From: Ashinkailepas kermadecensis
Lineage: Eukaryota; Arthropoda; Thecostraca; Neolepadidae
Direction of reading: 5' to 3'
Length of the DNA stretch: 64,000 bases
NCBI GenBank assembly: GCA_034440615.1
Contig: JAOTOM010005102.1
Location: 745,001 to 809,000, forward strand
Numbering within the stretch: position 1 is the first letter of the stretch; every line of letters starts with the position of its first letter. A program made the translations under genes and the position numbers. Below, piece after piece: positions 1-11,613 of the stretch. The notes beneath the pieces are model-generated. The model had not been told where the DNA came from and did no database searches. It saw only the letters and a program-made list of their open reading frames with translations.

Positions 1-1017
1 GCCAGCCGCTTACACACTTCGAAGATACGCAACGTGTGTACACTACGGGGGAGAAAACGAGGGTTTAAGAGGTTTATGTGCAAAACTTAGAGCGTCATAG
101 TCCCGGAAGGGATCTCCAAAACCTTTCATACGCATATTATACCCGAAAGAGCGTGCAAAGGGAGGTAGGACAAGTCAAATGCGGTAGAGAATAAACATCT
201 TACCGCGGCGGGATGCAGTAAGGACGTATCTGAAGCGTGGTCGTCGCCATGATGGAACTAGGTGGGGGGGGGGGGGGAGAGAGCCCCAACCTGTATCAAA
301 CTTAGCAATGTGCTTGTGGTGTTGCATGGCAAAAGTAATTAACCGAAACACCTTTTCATCCCCCTCTATATGCGGCAACACCCCTGATTTAGATGTCAAG
401 GAAGGTGACAATTGTTTTTTTTTCCTCATCGATAGTACCATAGGGAGCACGTGAGAGGCAGACATTTCTTGTTATGGGGGCATCTGTAAGCCCCCGTGCC
501 AGCTGAGCAACGGGGGGGTGGAACTTTCAGAAAATGATTTGGGGGAAGCATGCCTGGAGGTAACAGGAAGACTTTCAGTCGAATGGCCCCATTAGCGCCA
601 CATGTTAAAATATGAAATTATTGGGGGAAGGTGGGCTCACGTCAGCCTTAAAGAGGGCTGACGCCTCCCAAAAGCAAATAAAATTTAAATCTAGTTAGGA
701 GGCTACATTCGACGGACGGACTGATAACACGGGGCTCCAAAAGCGGCCAGGCAAGTATTGGTGGCATTCCCAAGCAATGAGTTCAGATCTAGATCTGGAT
801 CATTCCAAAACGCTCCTACGCGTCGGCGTAGTCGACCTAGTTGGCTTCTGTGCTGGTTCCGGTTTAGAGCATGAATGAAGGATCGCAATCAAAGTTCGTG
901 GAGCAAAGGGACTGCATGTCGTTCTTTCCAATCAATGCTCATAGGCCAAATGATAGATACAAGCAGCAATGAAGTGGCATACGCCATACCTGCCACATAG
1001 CACTGTCAGAGCCAAGA
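1..1017. other. Non-coding; decayed G-rich repeat at about 470-690
   Basis: No gene is recognised. Near 600-640 the sequence resembles the G-rich block of the foldback family (CATGTTA then GAAATTATTGGGGG), so 470-690 is probably an old fragment of the same repeat. A run of G lies at 264-278. The rest shows nothing I can name. Confidence 0.4.
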
Positions 1018-1345
1018 GCAGTGCCAAGTGCAGCCAGAACCGGCAAGCATAGGGAGCGCCGCTAGTCTGCCCCTGGTCACAGCGGCAGCAGCAAAACACG
1101 CCAACAGGACAACGGGACCGGGCGATACGAGAGCATTGTCATGTGCTGCCAGGACGGGCCGGTACAGGGATCGCCACCAACCCTTCAATGGTCACAGTCG
1201 CAACAGCAAAACACGCTAACAATACGGCAGGATCCGGTGACACGAAAGCAGTGCCAAGTGCCGCCAGGACGGATAGCACAGGGGGCGCCGCCAGTCCGCT
1301 AACTGGCGGTCACGGCGGCAGCAGCAAACACGGAGAAAAAGAGCA
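1018..1345. repeat. Decayed tandem repeat, about 118 bp x 3
   Basis: Three diverged units start near 1,021, 1,139 and 1,254. Each contains GCCAGGAC or GCCAGAAC, a GC-rich middle, GGTCACAG/GGTCACGG and CAGCAGCAAAACACG. No coding sense is seen. Confidence 0.6.
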
Positions 1346-3330
1346 GAACCGGGCGACACGACACGGTACACACTACACAGCAGGGACGGTGACAGATGAC
1401 CGGCAGTGTAAGGGTGGACATCCTATCGCTGGCTGGTGACATGCTGGCGCACCTGCCTAGATGCCCGCCTCGCTGCGCTCTGCCGAGCGGAATTCTAGTG
1501 CAACCAGCCGATGCGCACATGCATCCCAACTCGAGCCAGCCTCCGTGCCACGCAGACAGTTAAAGCCTCGACTGCCGGCTGCTGATGACGCCTACCAGGC
1601 GCCTCACAATGCTGGCCTCGCCGGTGCAGGTTGAGCCCATGATGGAGCAGAAATAAGAATTAAACTGGTCTACCAGCACCGTCTACCAGGTATGTGGCAG
1701 GTAGAGCCAGCCGCAACCGATGGTGGTGAGCCAAGAGCTGGACACAGTTGTCAGGAGCGCCTCCGGTGCTTCAGACGTCGAACAGCCAAGCGCTGTATTG
1801 ACACGCCTCATTTTGTAGGCGACGAAGCCAGCTACGACAGCAAGGCCGTCACGCTCCAGTCCCAGTTTACTGATGGTGGGCGTGCTATATTCATGCCAAT
1901 TGAAGTGGCATCAAACTAGTTGAACTGGTTCTTCATTTAGCTATACAAGGATAAGATTCTCCAAAATACAGGAAGCACAACAGATATGCATGATTCAACA
2001 CTTCATACCATACAAATCTGGTAGGCAGGTTAATTCATGGAATGGCACCAGGTTTCGGAAGAGGCAGGTGTTGCCATTGCAGCATCAGCTTCAGCTGCAT
2101 CAGATAGCCAGGATCATAATCATCAGAGGTAAAGTGGTTGGACCAAGTGAATGAGTTGGTTGAATAAACTCTATCAGCTCTTTTACACTTTGTCAACGAA
2201 GTCTTGCATGTATTTCCATCTCTTGGAAACTTAACCATGTTGATTGAAAAACTCTCTTGTTTCCAGATGTTTCTTCCAGATGTTTGACAAAGAAACCATA
2301 GGATACTGACACTGAATTGTAGGCCACCTTCTCTATCTCAATCACAATATGTAGGATAAGCACAATATGTAGGATATATTATTACAGTTTAAGGTAACCA
2401 CTGAACACGTTTTGCACACATTATACCTCCATGAAGCATACAAGGGGGCTATGTTTAGTTAATTTCAGCTAGGTTAGGGTTTTGTGGGAAGTTATAAAAA
2501 AAATCGGGGGTATGGGTGATTTTTCTTTTAATTGAGTTTTCTTCAAAAACAGTTCAGGATAGGTTAGGTAAGGTTAGGTTTTTTTCTTCTGAATTTGAAC
2601 ATTTTTTTGATGCTGAGAAATGTTCTATTTTAACAAAAATAAATTGCTTTCTTCCATAGATGGCTAAGCTAGGTTACGCTACTTCATTTTTTCTTCATTT
2701 GGAACATTACCTTTATATAACCCAACTCCAAGCCCATTTTTGCATGGTATGCTGCCTCCCAACTGAAAAGTATGCATTTGCAGTGGAAATAAGTGTTCAC
2801 ATCATGTTCAGCGCATTCACAAGCATTGCACTAGAAAAAGACATTCCGTGAAACCAGAAATTACCTGAAACTGCAAATCTACAGGATAAGCGACATCAAC
2901 ATATTAGATACCTAATACGGAACACATATCAATTTCTATCACTAATTAACGACAGTAAAATATGCAGCTAACCGTGCAACTACACACAAGATACACCACA
3001 ACACAACACAATAAAACAAAATTCAACTAAAAGGCGGGGACAGCGAACACAAGGTGTGAAATGAAGCATAGAACTTACAAGACAGCTAGGTATGTAAACA
3101 GCTGCGCCATTTAGGACTCAACCGCGTCATCTAAGAATTTGAGAAGAAGTGTACCCCTAAAACGCTGCGTTTCGTGATGGTGGTCGTCTAATTCGCTGCC
3201 TAACTAAAACTTATAAAATAACAGCTGAAAAGGATTCTAAGAGCACAGACGCGATATTAGAAGATTTAGAAAGTGAGTTGAATTGAAAATATTTTGATTT
3301 TAATATACACCAAACCATTCAAACGGCCCT
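1346..3330. other. Non-coding; short TTAGG-like tract
   Basis: No gene is recognised. At 2,557-2,580 there is an imperfect run of the arthropod-telomere-like pentamer (AGGTTAGGTAAGGTTAGGTT), with a related AGGTTAGGG nearby at about 2,472. The rest is AT-rich and featureless to me. Confidence 0.4.
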
Positions 3331-3332
3331 AA

Positions 3333-3369
3333 AGCATTGACCTATATAAGTCTTGTATAGGTCAATGCC
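3333..3369. other. Stem-loop, 13-bp perfect arms
   Basis: GCATTGACCTATA and TATAGGTCAATGC flank an 11-nt loop. The surrounding CCCTAAAG occurs on both sides, as a direct repeat (about 3,329 and 3,369). Confidence 0.6.
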
Positions 3370-3897
3370 CTAAAGGTGTACCCCAGATGACGTCATTTGT
3401 AACATTCGAGGCGACACGAAGGAAGGCATGGGGATGACAAGGGCCTGGGTAGAAGCCACCAAGGCTATAGGATGCAAGATGCCATTTTTCCATAAATGAC
3501 GTCAAACAATCGTCACCTCCTTGGTAAACACCGCCTATAGATAAAACCATTTGATTGTGATACAACCATGGATGATGTACGCCTGCATTGGAAACTCCGC
3601 GTCGGCACCTTTCATCTGCGCGTATCAGCGGCACCAACCTGCCACCTAGCGGAGGGTAAGTAAAAACACGGAAACGCGGCCAGTTTTAGGCCTTGCGCCT
3701 ATGGGAGTTCGGGTACGCATTTTGCATTGCCACTCTTTTATCCAATTGTATTTGCGAGATTTAACAAACCGATTCCATAAAATGGATTAATATTTGGTTT
3801 GTGTCAGAATACAGTCAGATACATTTCACAAACATGAGCAAAAATGAAAGCGGCAAGACAACAGTATACAGGGGAAAACCGAACACGTGAAGTCAAT

Positions 3898-4500
3898 TTA
3901 TAAGACGTTGTTCAGCATCGCGACGAACTCGCCCCGTGTCCGAGAAGCGGAAGTGGCCGGCGGCAGTAGGTTCCAGGCCGAGGCTGCCCGGAAGGAGAAG
4001 GTTCTACGTGACATGCTGAGGCGGAAAGGCGGTGGCTCCAGTGCCCCAGCCACCGTCGCACGAGTGGAGCGCCGGGAGACATCCGACCGCCGGCGGAACA
4101 GAGAACGGATCGCCTCGGGGGCTCGCGGATCATTCAGGGCTCTGAACACGGCGATGTTGTCGCGGTGGGTGATGAGGTCACGGACACTGCGCCAGCCCAG
4201 CGTTGCCACTGTCGGCGAGATATGATCACGACGACGAGCCCCTACGACGATCCTAGCCCCGAAATTGATCGCCTTCTGCACTCGTCCAAGGTGACATTGG
4301 GCAGCCCCGCCCCATACAGTGAGGCAGTATAGGATGTATGGAAAGACGTGAGACTGAATTAGGAGTTTGCGTGCTTCGGGTGTGAGATGGTGACGGATAT
4401 TTTGGAGACAGAACAAGGTGGAGTTGCACTTTTTGACCACGTGGGATATGTGCTCCTCCCAGGATAGGGTGCGGTCAATGATAACTCCCAGCATCTTCAC
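3898..4500 (-). pseudogene. LINE C-terminal (thumb and post-RT) region, frame-broken
   Basis: A 200-residue frame beginning MKMLGVIIDRTLSWEEHI and continuing with HVVKKCNSTLFCLQNIRHHL and YILYCLTVWGGA. The K-LGV-ID--L-W--HI motif is the usual thumb region after the YADD box in CR1/L2/jockey-like elements. The first Met is internal; the real reading continues from the RT frame across a frameshift between 4,500 and 4,560. No RNase H domain or zinc knuckle is visible. About 150 bp of non-coding 3' sequence follows. Confidence 0.85.
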
Positions 4501-4514
4501 GAATGGCGAGGGGG

Positions 4515-5441
4515 TTAGGACGTGACTGCCAATGTTGAGTTGGTAAGATGTGTTTTTTTTAGGGATTGGGTCGTGCCGACAAGCAGTAGGGTAGTTTTAG
4601 TGGGGTTCATCTTCAAGGAGTTGGATGTGAAGTAAGACTGAATAGCAAGGATGGTGTTCTCCTGCCGGGATTTAAGAATGGGTAATTCATCAGGATGTGC
4701 AGAGTCTAGCAGCTGGGTGTCGTCGGCATATGATACCAGACGTCCGTATGGAAGGTATGCTGGCAGGTCATTCATGAAGATGCTGAACAGCAAGGGACCA
4801 ACCAGGGATCCCTGAGGAACACCATGGGATAGCGGAAGGGATAGAGAGCCGCCCCTCACCACCTGCCGCCGGTCAGTAAGGTAGCTGTCAAACCACCTCG
4901 GGTCGACGCCGTACCACTGCAGCTTCCGCAGGAGGATATCATGGTCGACGCTGTCGAATGCTTTGCTTAGGTCGATTGAGATGACCGAAGCGATGTGACC
5001 AGTGTCGACACGACGTGTGATCCACTCGACAGCGTCGACCAGGGCGTCCTCCGTCGAATGGCATGGCCTGTATGCATACTGGGAGGAGGAAAGAATGTGA
5101 TTAGTGACTAGATAAGAGGACAGCTGGATACATACTACTTTTTCACATAACTTGGATAAGACGGGCAAAATAGAGATTGGACGAAAGTTACTGGCGACAT
5201 CGCGAGGCCCAGATTTGTGAAGTGGAACAACCGAAGCAGTTTTCCACGAGGTAGGGAACATGCAGGAGACGACAGAAGTGTTAATGATGTGAAGTAGGTG
5301 AGGCCCGAGAACCGGAAAACAGTTGCGGAGAGCGTGCAGTGGTACGCCATCGACGCCAACCGCTTTCGACGAAGACATCTCACATATGGCTCTGAATAGT
5401 TCGGGCAGGGTCACCGGGTGTAGCCGGTGGTAGTCACACAA
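4515..5441 (-). pseudogene. LINE reverse transcriptase domain, frame-broken
   Basis: This 308-residue frame holds the RT core: KAVGVDGVP, NFRPISILPVLSKLCEKV, QYAYRPCHSTEDAL, ISIDLSKAFDSVDH with the catalytic Asp, GVPQGSLVGPLLFSIFMNDL and SYADDTQLLDSAH with the catalytic YADD. It copies the LINE RNA at the nicked target. The frame shifts near a run of T at 4,551-4,560, after which the C-terminal part continues in another frame. It lies downstream of the endonuclease in a -1/+1 relation, so this copy is inactive as it stands. Confidence 0.88.
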
Positions 5442-5489
5442 GGTGGTCGCGGAGGGATGAGTGGAACGCCGCGGTTGCCAGCAACGAGA

Positions 5490-6842
5490 TCAGCGGCAAT
5501 GCGTGGGCCCACGGAAGCAGTGACGATTAAATTCGTCCGCCACCGTCGCTGCCAGGCCCCTCACGGCCCCCTCCCCTCCCCCGGCCGGTCGGAGCGCAAA
5601 GTCCCGGATGTGGCGCCAGAAATTGGCACGGTCTGTCAGCATTTGCGCACACACAAAGTCACGCCTGGCTTTTGCAAACGCACATTTCACACGGTTTCGC
5701 AGCCTCCGATAAGCGACCAAGTAATAATCCGTGCGATAGCTCCGCCAAGACTGAAAAGCCTGGTCACGGTCACGCATGAGCTGCAGCAGGCACGGACTGT
5801 CACCTACCCACGGGCAACATGCCCGACGGGGGTGGACGGTCTTGAGGGGACAATACACGTTCACCGCCACATGCCACAAGTGCATGAACTCCTTTAGTTT
5901 CGCGTCCACCCCCGCTGCCCGGTACATACTGCTCCAGTCCGCCTGCAAGAAATGAAGGCACAAGGCGTCCCAGTTAATCTTGCGCCAGGGGCGATAGGTG
6001 AAGGACGCCCGGCGACACCGCAGCCCGCGGTAGGGCACGCGCACAATTATTGTCAGATGGTCAGCAATCGGTACGAGCGGCAGCTGAATGGCCGACTCAA
6101 TATCCGGGACATTGGTGATGATATGGTCCAGCAGTGTTGCCGTCGGCCACAGATGGGTCGGCTGCCGGACAAGCTGAGAGAGGCCGAGATCCTGCAGCAC
6201 CTGTCCGTAGCGACGAACACCGGGGCAGTCGGAACGAAGAAGGTTGATGTTCATATCGCCCAGGCAAAAGGTTGGCTTGCCGAGACTGATGGCGGCACGC
6301 AGCTGGTCTTGTAGCTCGTCCAGGCCGTCAGATACGGGCTCCGATGGCGGGCGGTAAACCACCCCCACAGTGACAGCACGGCGTCCCCCGCCACTCACAG
6401 ACACCCACAGCGTCTCGCAGGACGAACCGGTACTTGATATAGGCAGCAGCTTCATATTTAATTTTTCCTTACATAGGATGGCGACGCCACCGCCTCGGGC
6501 TGCAGCAGCTGGACGGCCGCGGCCCGACTGGGCCGGACGGTCACGACGCACTAGTTTATAGCCTGGAAATACTAGGATTCTGTCGGACACGGCGGAAGAG
6601 AGCCAAGTTTCGGATAAGCACATAAGGTCTAGTTTGTGTTCTTGCAGAGTGCGAAGAACACAGTTCATTTTCGGCACTAATGACTGGACGTTAGCATGTC
6701 CAATCGCCAGGGTGCGCACCGGCTCAGGGCAGGTGGCAGCACGCAGCGTATGCTGAGTCTGACCGATGGTGAGGCGAGACGGAATGACGAAAGAAGAAGG
6801 GAGCCTGTCGCGGAAACGCTGTTGATCCGTGACCCGGTTCAA
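5490..6842 (-). pseudogene. LINE endonuclease region (APE type), frame-broken
   Basis: The open frame carries apurinic-endonuclease-like motifs: LAIGHANVQSLVPKMN near the N-terminus, LDLMCLSETWLS with the catalytic Glu, GGGVAILCKE, VGVVYRPPSE, CLGDMNINLL and the LLDHIITN loop with the catalytic Asp/His context. It would nick target DNA to prime reverse transcription. The apparent start Met at 6,887 and its first residues (MKGRCNPPGVVESI) are encoded by the flanking foldback repeat, not by the LINE. The frame ends at a stop at 5,490, about 50 bp before the reverse-transcriptase frame opens. Confidence 0.85.
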
Positions 6843-8262
6843 CCAAATTGATTCAACCACTCCAGGAGGATTGCATCTGCCTTTCATGATACCGAATTGA
6901 TCAAGGAACCTTAGCGTTCTTTCCTTGTTGATTTATTACGCTCCGTTCCGAAGTTGTCGTGATGCGAAATGTCGGCCCACCGATGTTGATTTCTTAAAAT
7001 GGTCGGTGGGGGCAAAGTACATGAAGGCAATAGGCAGACCAAAATGAATAGGGTGGGGTGGGGGAGGGGGTGGGGTCAATTCCATAGGCTCCCATGTTAG
7101 AAGTTGAAATTATTGCGGGTGGGGGAAGCAAGCATTGAGGGGGCAGCTTCACCCTCAAAGATTAGAATGGGCGGTTCTGGTTTCGCCCCACCCTCCTTGC
7201 TCTCTAGATATGTGGCTGATATTTTGCGGTGGAGTGGTTTACACAACTGAATGGGGAGTACAGATTTCGGCGTACCCACCAATCCGCAAAGAGGATTGAG
7301 CGGAAGTTCCATGGAGGGTACAAGTCCCCTCTCCCTACACCATGCCACTGACAGGTTTATGATTGTGCCAAGGAGGCGTCATTTCTCCAGAGAAGCGGCT
7401 CTTGGTCCACAACATTTGGACGGGGTACACTCCGATCTCCCAGAAGGGCACCATTTGTTTTTGTCTGAGGAGTGCATTTCGCCGAAAAATTATCGGCGTG
7501 CGTTCGGACTCCCAGAGGACTGTTGTTCCCAGGCCGAGGAGCGCGTTGCGCTGAGAAATTCCAGGGAGGGGGTGCACTGGAACCTCCAAGAGAGGCTTCC
7601 TTCGGGTCATAAGGGGCGCCACTTTCGCTTCCTCCCCCTTGGATCAGCCCTTGCAACATACCCTAGCTGACAACGCCACTAGTTCTCGCCGATTGGCTAC
7701 CACTTGCCAGTCGTTCGACTCAGGGGTGTTGTTTTATATACCTTTGAGGGAGAACTGCCACCTCAATGTTTGTCTAACCCACCCCCGCAATTATTTCAAC
7801 TTATGTCATGGGAGCCAATGGAATGTGCCCCCCCCAATTCATTTTGGTCTGCCCATTGCCTTCATGTACTTTGCCCCGTCCAATCATTTCAAGATCAAGA
7901 TAAAGATAGAGAGATAAAGATCATCAAGATATCAACATCGGTGAACCGACCCGTGGGGCGAGGTGGGCTTCCTCTCGCAGAAATCTTCACTTCGCACCAC
8001 GCAACTTCTGAACGGAACGTTATAAATTAATAAGGAACGAACGGTAAGGTTCCTTGATCAATTCTGAATCATGAAAGGCTGATGCAATCCTCCTGGGATG
8101 GCTGAATAAATCGGAAAAATGCCAATACGAAACGCGTACCCTGAACTCCCATAGGCGCACGGCCTAAAACCGGCCGCGTTTCCGTGTTTTTACTTACCCT
8201 CCGCTAGGTGGGCTGACACGCAAATAGCTGTTGGTTTCCAATCCAGGCGTACTTGATCCATG

Positions 8263-9829
8263 ATGCGACCTCACTTATGGAACTCGCGAAAGAACATATT
8301 ACGGCATGTAATTTCTAAACTTTAACAATGCATGGGTAGCAACGGGACATAGGCATAACACGGGCGAATGAACTGTCTCAAGGTTGGTGCGAGGAGGAAG
8401 GAACAATTTTGGAGTCGACTCTGTCAAACGCCCATTGAAAGAGTCAATGGGATAATTATAAGCTCGTTCAAGGTTGGCGGCGGAGGGGACACCGCCCCTC
8501 TCCCCCGGTTCCCACGCCCCTCTAGCCAATCCAGGGGGCAATTGGGTACATGTGCCCCCTCTCCCCCACCATGGATGGAGATGTTGGAGCCCCTTCGACT
8601 CAAAAAGACACCCCTCCAGGATTCTCGAGTGCACCCACCGCCCGCTCAGCGTTTTATTTCAGCGGATGACGCCCCCTCAAGAAAAATGGCGCACCTCTCG
8701 AACCAGTGAACCTCCGATTAAAATTCGTGTACCCACTCCTGCTACACTCAAGGTGTAGCAAAGTTGGGTCCATTATCACCTCCCACCCCGACACCATTCA
8801 ACCTAACGATTAGATCTATGCGAAAAGTTCGCTCACACTTAAAAAAAAATATATTCACCAGAGTTACAACATCCCTGGAAGGGGGTAAGAACATATGACA
8901 GTAATTATGGCGATAAATGACAACAAGTACATTATTTATACAACACATGGCAGCAATACACATGGACGTGAATAGGCGCACTCACACCGAGATGAACGCC
9001 CGTTCCCACCCATCCGCTTCGAGGAAGACACATTTGTATCTTCTGCATGAAAAGGCAAATGGCTGAAAATATCCATAAGGTTAAAATAAAGTGCCCGAAA
9101 TCCACATCTAGTTTAATACATATTCAATAACGAATTAAGTGACGACCTCCGATCAACATGAAAACTAGGTAGGTACCCACCTACACGTACAACTTTCCAA
9201 CATGCTGATAACGAGTATGACCGTCATTCACCTCTTAGGGTCATATTCCAAGGTCAATTCAAGGTCACGAAGTCGGGAACGCTTACGGCGAAAAAAAACA
9301 GTGCGTGACAAAATATAAATGAGGTGTTAATTTGTATCCAGTAACGAGCTACAGCCTGCCTTGGATGAATTGCAGAAGTCTAAAAAATGGCCTTAAAGTT
9401 CATTCAAGTTCATACAAATGGGGACGCCATGTGGAAAATTTGTGCTAGCAAAATTCAGTTGAGATCTTAAATTGTAGACAGCAACCAACAATCGGCAACC
9501 GGCCTGCCGACAAAGGCAAGATATGACAGAAATGACATCTATGGTCAAATCAAAGTCAAGTGAAAAAAAGGGTTTCGTACCCAATGAAAACAACGTGTCT
9601 GTTTTTTTTCTTCAACATGTTGATTGCGAATATGACCTTCATTGCATTACATAAGGCTCGTTATTGACTACTATTTCACACCTAGTTGATTTGCCTTGTC
9701 ACTCACGCTCTTCAACAAATATGGTCCCAAATTGTGTTACCTTTACTTGATCTTGTAGTATGACATTAAGAAGTAAATTAAGTGGCCTAATTTGCGATCA
9801 GGATGACAGAGAGTAGCATACAGGTTGCT
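8263..9829. other. Non-coding downstream of the integrin gene; decayed C-rich repeat at about 8,460-8,720
   Basis: No gene is recognised. The block at 8,460-8,720 is C-rich, with GGGCGCATTT-like units on the opposite strand, similar to the interior of the 23.2-kb element and the foldback centre. The rest (8,760-9,829) is AT-rich and shows no recognisable structure. Confidence 0.35.
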
Positions 9830-9903
9830 TTTATTTATATGGGACCCTCTTTGATTCTGCCCAAATTCTAATATCGAGGGTAGTTTGGGAAATGTAGTTT
9901 ATT
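9830..9903 (-). promoter_or_regulatory. Candidate polyadenylation signals of the integrin gene
   Basis: Read on the minus strand, AATAAA occurs at 9,903-9,898 and again at 9,835-9,830, about 1.0 kb downstream of the stop codon. If either is used, the 3' UTR would cover about 9.8-10.9 kb, including the GC-rich part at 10.28-10.68 kb. This is inference from the hexamer alone. Confidence 0.35.
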
Positions 9904-10901
9904 TTTGGCAGGCTGATTTTCATTGAAGAGTACAGCTGTGCCAAACGCTCTTTCTCTGCGACGATGTATTTTGCCTTACAGAGCATCAAAATATTAACAT
10001 CTACAAAACGATGTAGATCTACGAGAACATCATCACTACAGGACTTATTCGATGTCCTCCGAAAGTTGCAGGTGGTGCTTTTGCATAGTGTTTCCAAAGT
10101 GGTGCTTTTTATGCATCGTCATAAGCCTAATGTTGAATATTCAAGATGTCTAGGCTCTGCCCGAGCACCACCTGTTAACACTAGAACTCCACACATGCGC
10201 ATTATTCACGACGATGTGACTAGAAAATGCTGGCATTCATGTTCACTGCATGCCAATACATCACTGGTTCAACATGCTGCACCGGACGTGCGGTGTCCGC
10301 CACCGCTGGCGGTGGCGGACAGGAACAAGTCGCACTTCATCGCCTGCATTCATACCAGCGCGTGTCCGGCCTTCGAGCAGCAGTGTTTGACACCCGTCTT
10401 ACAATGTGCCGCCCGCAGCCGATCTGGTGGTCCCAGCCGGCGGCCAGCCACACCCGGACCCCTGACAGCAGTGTCTGGCACCTGTTCCATAAGTTGCGGC
10501 CCGCAGCCGGCCTGGTGGTCCCAGCGGGCGGCCAGCCAAGCCCGACATGAAGCGCGGCGGCTATTACGCCGACAAGTCCGTGTGTCGCATCCAGCTGTGC
10601 CACTCGAGTCGCAACCCTCAACGTCACATCATCTCCGACGCCCCGTGATGACAATGCAGCGGGCTATAGCCGAAAGAGTGACAACCACAGGCGGAAGAAC
10701 CTAAGAGGCCAGTGATCGACTATCTCCCACTTCTCGTGATCTTAGCCATTAGCCCTACGAGACAAAACGGCGCAAGGCCATCTTTTCACCTTTCCCGCAT
10801 GCGGCAGCTGTCCTTCACCACGCCGTGATCAGTTCGTGCGTTGGCCGGCGCGCGGTACCGGTAGCGACGGCAGCGCCAGGGGTGGCCGCAAGCTCAACTA
10901 G

Positions 10902-11090
10902 TCACAACGCCTCGTCGCCGGGTTGCGCGTACGGCACGTTGTGGAAGCCGTAGAGGGTGGATCGGCCGTTGGTGCCGCCGCTGTGTGCGCCATTGGTATG
11001 GCCGTTGGTGCCGGCGACATGGCCGTGGCCATTCCCAGTGCCGTCGGCGCCTCTCGCCTCTGGCCGCCTTCTCCGCTTGAAAAAGCCCAG
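10902..11090 (-). CDS. Integrin alpha last exon: GFFKR and low-complexity cytoplasmic tail
   Basis: Sixty-two codons plus TGA (10,904-10,902). It begins LGFFKRRRRPEARGADG, the conserved GFFKR membrane-proximal motif that clasps the beta tail and, when the clasp opens, activates the receptor. The tail then becomes Gly/Asn/His/Thr-rich (NGHGHVAGTNG, HTNGAHSGGTNG) and ends STLYGFHNVPYAQPGDEAL. The NG-rich part is coded by short repeated GGC/AAC-type units, so it may be an expanded minisatellite. The C-terminal Tyr-containing stretch looks more constrained. Confidence 0.94.
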   Translation of the reverse strand: MGFFKRRRRPEARGADGTGNGHGHVAGTNGHTNGAHSGGTNGRSTLYGFHNVPYAQPGDEAL

Positions 11091-11613
11091 CTGAAACGGA
11101 GTACCAGTCTTGACACCGAGCATGAACGATGCAGTACGACCAAGCTTCGGTGCAACATAGGCCTGGAATTTAGTGTTCGTTTATCGTGATGGGAGCCTGA
11201 ATTTGTGGTGAAATTACTGCAATGGTAACATACTTATTGAAACAGATCGCACTTTAAATTGTACGTTTCCTAGGCCACAAGTAATACGCACAAGAAGTAG
11301 ATATCGTTTGTTTAAGTTATAATGGTGGCAAAAACACTACTTATACATGCTGTTCAAGACAACACAATACTGGCACTATGCTCCAGAGTGTAAATCTCCG
11401 GGGGCCTGAGAATCCCGGAAACCACGTTTTTACCAGCCCTGGCCCAGCAAAGTCCACAATGTTCAAACAGACGAGAGTGATTAACGCAGAGCCCACCGTC
11501 GACATGTCGTTACTACCACGCTAAGGACCCACCAACTGACGTTGTTTGCTCAGTGTGGGGGAGCTGGTCGTGGTGCCAGCCTCAAGGCTGGAGGGTCGGG
11601 TGCTGGTGCTCAC

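Larger units (their letters stand above)
3742..6850 (-). mobile_element. Degenerate CR1/L2-like non-LTR retrotransposon inserted in a foldback repeat
   Basis: Minus-strand coding sequence for an APE-type endonuclease followed by a reverse transcriptase, broken by at least two frameshifts. The likely insertion limits are set by the resumption of the surrounding inverted repeat, flanked by ccaattg (3,742-3,748) and ccaaattg (6,843-6,850), a probable target-site duplication. No poly-A tail is seen at the 3' end near 3,750. The 5' end lacks an ORF1 and is probably truncated. The YADDTQL catalytic box suggests the CR1/L2/Daphne-type group, but the clade is inference. Confidence 0.85.
3566..8262. 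repeat. Foldback (inverted-repeat) element, left arm split by the LINE
   Basis: The sequence at 3,566-3,735 and 6,851-7,340 reappears reverse-complemented at about 7,360-8,262. Matching landmarks are the CCACCTAGCGGAGGGTAAG block (about 3,641 and 8,198), the stretch rich in AGGAGGATTGCAT (6,864 and 8,083), TTGATCAAGGAACC (6,896 and 8,054) and TTGAAATTATTGCGGG (7,105 and about 7,785). The arms are roughly three-quarters identical by eye. The centre (about 7,340-7,640) holds decayed 45-50 bp units with GGGCACCATTT-like motifs. Confidence 0.75.

Noticed and set aside
5427..6561. Plus-strand frames antisense to the LINE
   Set aside because: Shadows of the endonuclease and reverse-transcriptase coding on the other strand.
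9964..10704. A 246-residue plus-strand open frame
   Set aside because: Biased Cys/Arg/Pro composition from a GC-rich stretch, no recognisable domain, and antisense to the presumed integrin 3' UTR.
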